A stretch of DNA of 64,000 nt from Postechiella sp039985655 (GTDB lineage: Bacteria; Bacteroidota; Bacteroidia; Flavobacteriales; Flavobacteriaceae): positions 186,001 to 250,000 of the forward strand of contig JBDWSF010000018.1 of the NCBI GenBank assembly GCA_039985655.1. The letters are read 5' to 3'. Below are positions 62,100-64,000 of the stretch, piece after piece (the first letter of the stretch is position 1; each line of letters starts with the position of its first letter). Position numbers and translations under genes: made by a program. Under the pieces are notes generated by a model that saw only the letters and a list, made by a program, of their open reading frames with translations, did not search any database and was not told the origin of the DNA.

Positions 62100-64000
62100 T
62101 CAAAAATTACTTTACCTACATCTCTCAAAGATATGCCTCAAAATGGTTAGTCTTTGGCATTGATTTGTCATTAATATTATTAACCTTTTTTACAGCTTAT
62201 TTTGTAAGATTCAATTTTACGTTGGATTTTGATTTGAATCAGTTTTTAATTCAAATCCCTTTAATTCTTGTTATAGCCATTGGTAGTTTTTTTATAGTTG
62301 GTTCTTTTAAGAGTGTTATAAGGCATACTGGTTTTACTGATGTAGTAAATGTTTTTAAAGCTGTTTTATTAATGGTTTTTATTTCTATTGCATTTGTTTT
62401 ATTAAATAGAGTTAGCAATATTTTACCAGGTTTTACAATCCCTCTTTCAATTATTGTAATGCACGCCTTGTTTAGTTTTGTTGTTCTTAGTGGATGTAGA
62501 CTTCTTTTTAAGATTGCTTATAACCATTTAAAATGTAGTTTAATTTCAACTAAGAATGTTTTAATTTATGGAGCTGGAGATTCTGGTATAATTACTTATA
62601 ATGCTTTGTTAAATAATACAAGTACTGAGTTTAATGTTATAAGTTTTATTGATGACGATGCAAAGAAGTGGGGGAAACTAATTAATGGAGTAAAAATATT
62701 ACCATATTCAAAGATGAATAAGGAGTATATAGAAGATAACTGTATTGATGAAATCATCGTTGCTTCACAAAGTATAGATTCTGCAAAGATGATTTCTTTA
62801 GTAGATAATTTAACAGATTTAGATGTTAAGATTAAAAAAGTCCCTGCATTTGAAAAATGGATAAACGGTGAATTGAATACGAGTCAAATTAAACAATTTC
62901 AGATTGAAGATCTTTTAGGAAGAGCACCTATTCAAATTGATAATCCGAATCTTTTAAATGAGTTTAATGGAGAAACGGTATTAGTAACTGGTGCTGCGGG
63001 TTCTATAGGGAGTGAAATAGTTAGACAATTATCTAATTTTGATGTCAAGAATTTAATTTTAGTAGATCAAGCTGAATCTGCGTTATATGATGTGCAACAA
63101 GAATTAAAACAAAATAATAAATTTAATTTTGTAGCTATTGTTGCAGATATTCGTGATGGATTAAGGATTGATAGTATTTTTCAGCAATATAAACCAACAA
63201 TGGCTTTTCATGCTGCTGCATATAAACATGTCCCTTTAATGGAGTCTTCGCCTTATGAAGCTATTAAAATTAATGTTAATGGAACGAAGTTACTTGCTGA
63301 TACTGCGTCAAGATATAATGTTAAGAAATTTGTTTTTGTTTCTACAGATAAAGCGGTGAATCCAACTAGTGTTATGGGAGCAACAAAGAGAATGGCAGAA
63401 ATGTATATTAGTTGTCTTCAAAAAGAAAGTAAAACAAAATTCATTACAACAAGATTTGGTAATGTTTTAGGATCAAATGGTTCTGTAATACCATTATTTA
63501 AAAAACAAATTGAAAATGGTAGCCCACTAACTCTTACTCACAAAGATATTACAAGATATTTCATGACTATTCCTGAAGCTTCTCAATTAGTTCTTGAAGC
63601 TGGAACAATGGGTAAAGGTGGCGAGATTTTTATATTTGATATGGGTGAATCTGTTAAAATTTATGATTTAGCTAAAAATATGATTAAGCTTTCTGGATTT
63701 AGATTCCCTGAGGATATTGATATTAATATTACAGGTTTGAGACCAGGAGAAAAATTGTATGAAGAACTTTTAGCGAATGGAGAGAATACACTGTCTACTT
63801 ATCATAAAAAAATAATGATTAGTAAAACAAGAGAATTGGATTACGAAAAAATAAAATCTGATATAGAAGAACTTTGTATTACTAATCGTTTTCAAAATAA
63901 TAATATTGTAATGAAAATGAAACGATTAATACCTGAGTATAAATCAAACAATTCAGATTATGAACGATTTGACAAACGTGTTCAGATATATAAAAAAGCT
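62096..64000 (+). CDS. PglF/WbpM-type UDP-GlcNAc 4,6-dehydratase (3' end outside window)
   Basis: The frame starts at the ATG overlapping the aminotransferase stop and stays open to the window end (635 codons). The N-terminal about 130 residues hold four membrane segments (WLVFGIDLSLILLTFFTAYF first). A first Rossmann domain follows (LIYGAGDSGI, about 160), then the catalytic one: VLVTGAAGSIGSEIVRQL near 300, FHAAAYKHVPLMESSP near 380, VSTDKAVNPTSVMGATKRMA near 420-440, TTRFGNVLGSNGSV, and TGLRPGEKLYEELL. This is the long membrane-bound dehydratase of FlaA1/CapD type that makes UDP-2-acetamido-2,6-dideoxy-4-keto-hexose. Confidence 0.92.
   Translation, partial: MIKNYFTYISQRYASKWLVFGIDLSLILLTFFTAYFVRFNFTLDFDLNQFLIQIPLILVIAIGSFFIVGSFKSVIRHTGFTDVVNVFKAVLLMVFISIAFVLLNRVSNILPGFTIPLSIIVMHALFSFVVLSGCRLLFKIAYNHLKCSLISTKNVLIYGAGDSGIITYNALLNNTSTEFNVISFIDDDAKKWGKLINGVKILPYSKMNKEYIEDNCIDEIIVASQSIDSAKMISLVDNLTDLDVKIKKVPAFEKWINGELNTSQIKQFQIEDLLGRAPIQIDNPNLLNEFNGETVLVTGAAGSIGSEIVRQLSNFDVKNLILVDQAESALYDVQQELKQNNKFNFVAIVADIRDGLRIDSIFQQYKPTMAFHAAAYKHVPLMESSPYEAIKINVNGTKLLADTASRYNVKKFVFVSTDKAVNPTSVMGATKRMAEMYISCLQKESKTKFITTRFGNVLGSNGSVIPLFKKQIENGSPLTLTHKDITRYFMTIPEASQLVLEAGTMGKGGEIFIFDMGESVKIYDLAKNMIKLSGFRFPEDIDINITGLRPGEKLYEELLANGENTLSTYHKKIMISKTRELDYEKIKSDIEELCITNRFQNNNIVMKMKRLIPEYKSNNSDYERFDKRVQIYKKA

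Overview
The window looks like a chromosomal segment of a Flavobacteriaceae (Bacteroidota) bacterium. The DNA is very AT-rich. One secreted protein carries a type IX secretion C-terminal sorting domain. Several intergenic regions hold the Bacteroidota promoter signature (TTG, about 19 bp, TAnnTTTG). The housekeeping genes (uvrA, an nth-like gene, bcp, an ECF-like sigma factor with a small downstream gene) read as flavobacterial. A marine habitat is plausible from the polysaccharide-centred gene content but is inference. I saw no rRNA, tRNA or CRISPR array.

Layout. 1-2546: end of a polysaccharide locus (glycosyltransferase cut by the window edge, Wzx-like flippase). 2547-9118: secreted proteins, with two paralogous Tyr/Asn-rich proteins flanking a beta-helix/BIG2/discoidin protein exported by type IX secretion; both paralogs have the same sigma-54-like box about 65 bp before the start codon. 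Interspersed palindromic repeats lie on either side. 9119-20115: core genes, including uvrA, the sigma factor, an endonuclease III lacking its Fe-S cysteines, bcp, an MBL hydrolase, an XRE regulator with palindromic operators shared with an M14 peptidase gene, and an Lrp/AsnC regulator.

20280-64000 is almost entirely surface-glycan biosynthesis, in three blocks. Block A (20280-33177): a first MBOAT/SGNH acyltransferase pair, then a minus-strand set with two initiating sugar phosphotransferases, an acyl carrier protein, an adenylating ligase, an ATP-grasp ligase, a PLP aminotransferase-like protein and GNAT/FemAB-type acyltransferases, headed by a separate glycosyltransferase. This looks like a carrier-protein-dependent (amino)acylation pathway acting on a lipid-linked sugar. 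Block B (33635-38400): a beta-helix lipoprotein followed by nested, decayed insertion sequences (IS3-like, IS1182-like, and an IS630-like element inside the IS1182-like one). Block C (38620-60303, all minus strand): two more MBOAT/SGNH pairs, a deacetylase, seven glycosyltransferases or transferase-like proteins, an EpsG-like polymerase, a pyruvyltransferase, a nitroreductase, a Wzx flippase, two UDP-sugar 6-dehydrogenases and a UDP-GlcNAc 4-epimerase. On the plus strand from 60966, a DegT-type aminotransferase and a PglF/WbpM-type dehydratase (running off the window) would make a UDP-amino-dideoxy sugar.

Together the blocks predict a Wzx/Wzy-type acidic polysaccharide. UDP-hexuronic and UDP-N-acetylhexosaminuronic acids come from the two dehydrogenases plus the epimerase, and an amino-dideoxy sugar comes from the aminotransferase/dehydratase. 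The chain is assembled by a GT4/GT2/GT32 set, flipped and polymerised, and decorated by O-acyl, pyruvyl and perhaps amino-acyl groups. All functional calls are by eye from motifs; no database search was run.
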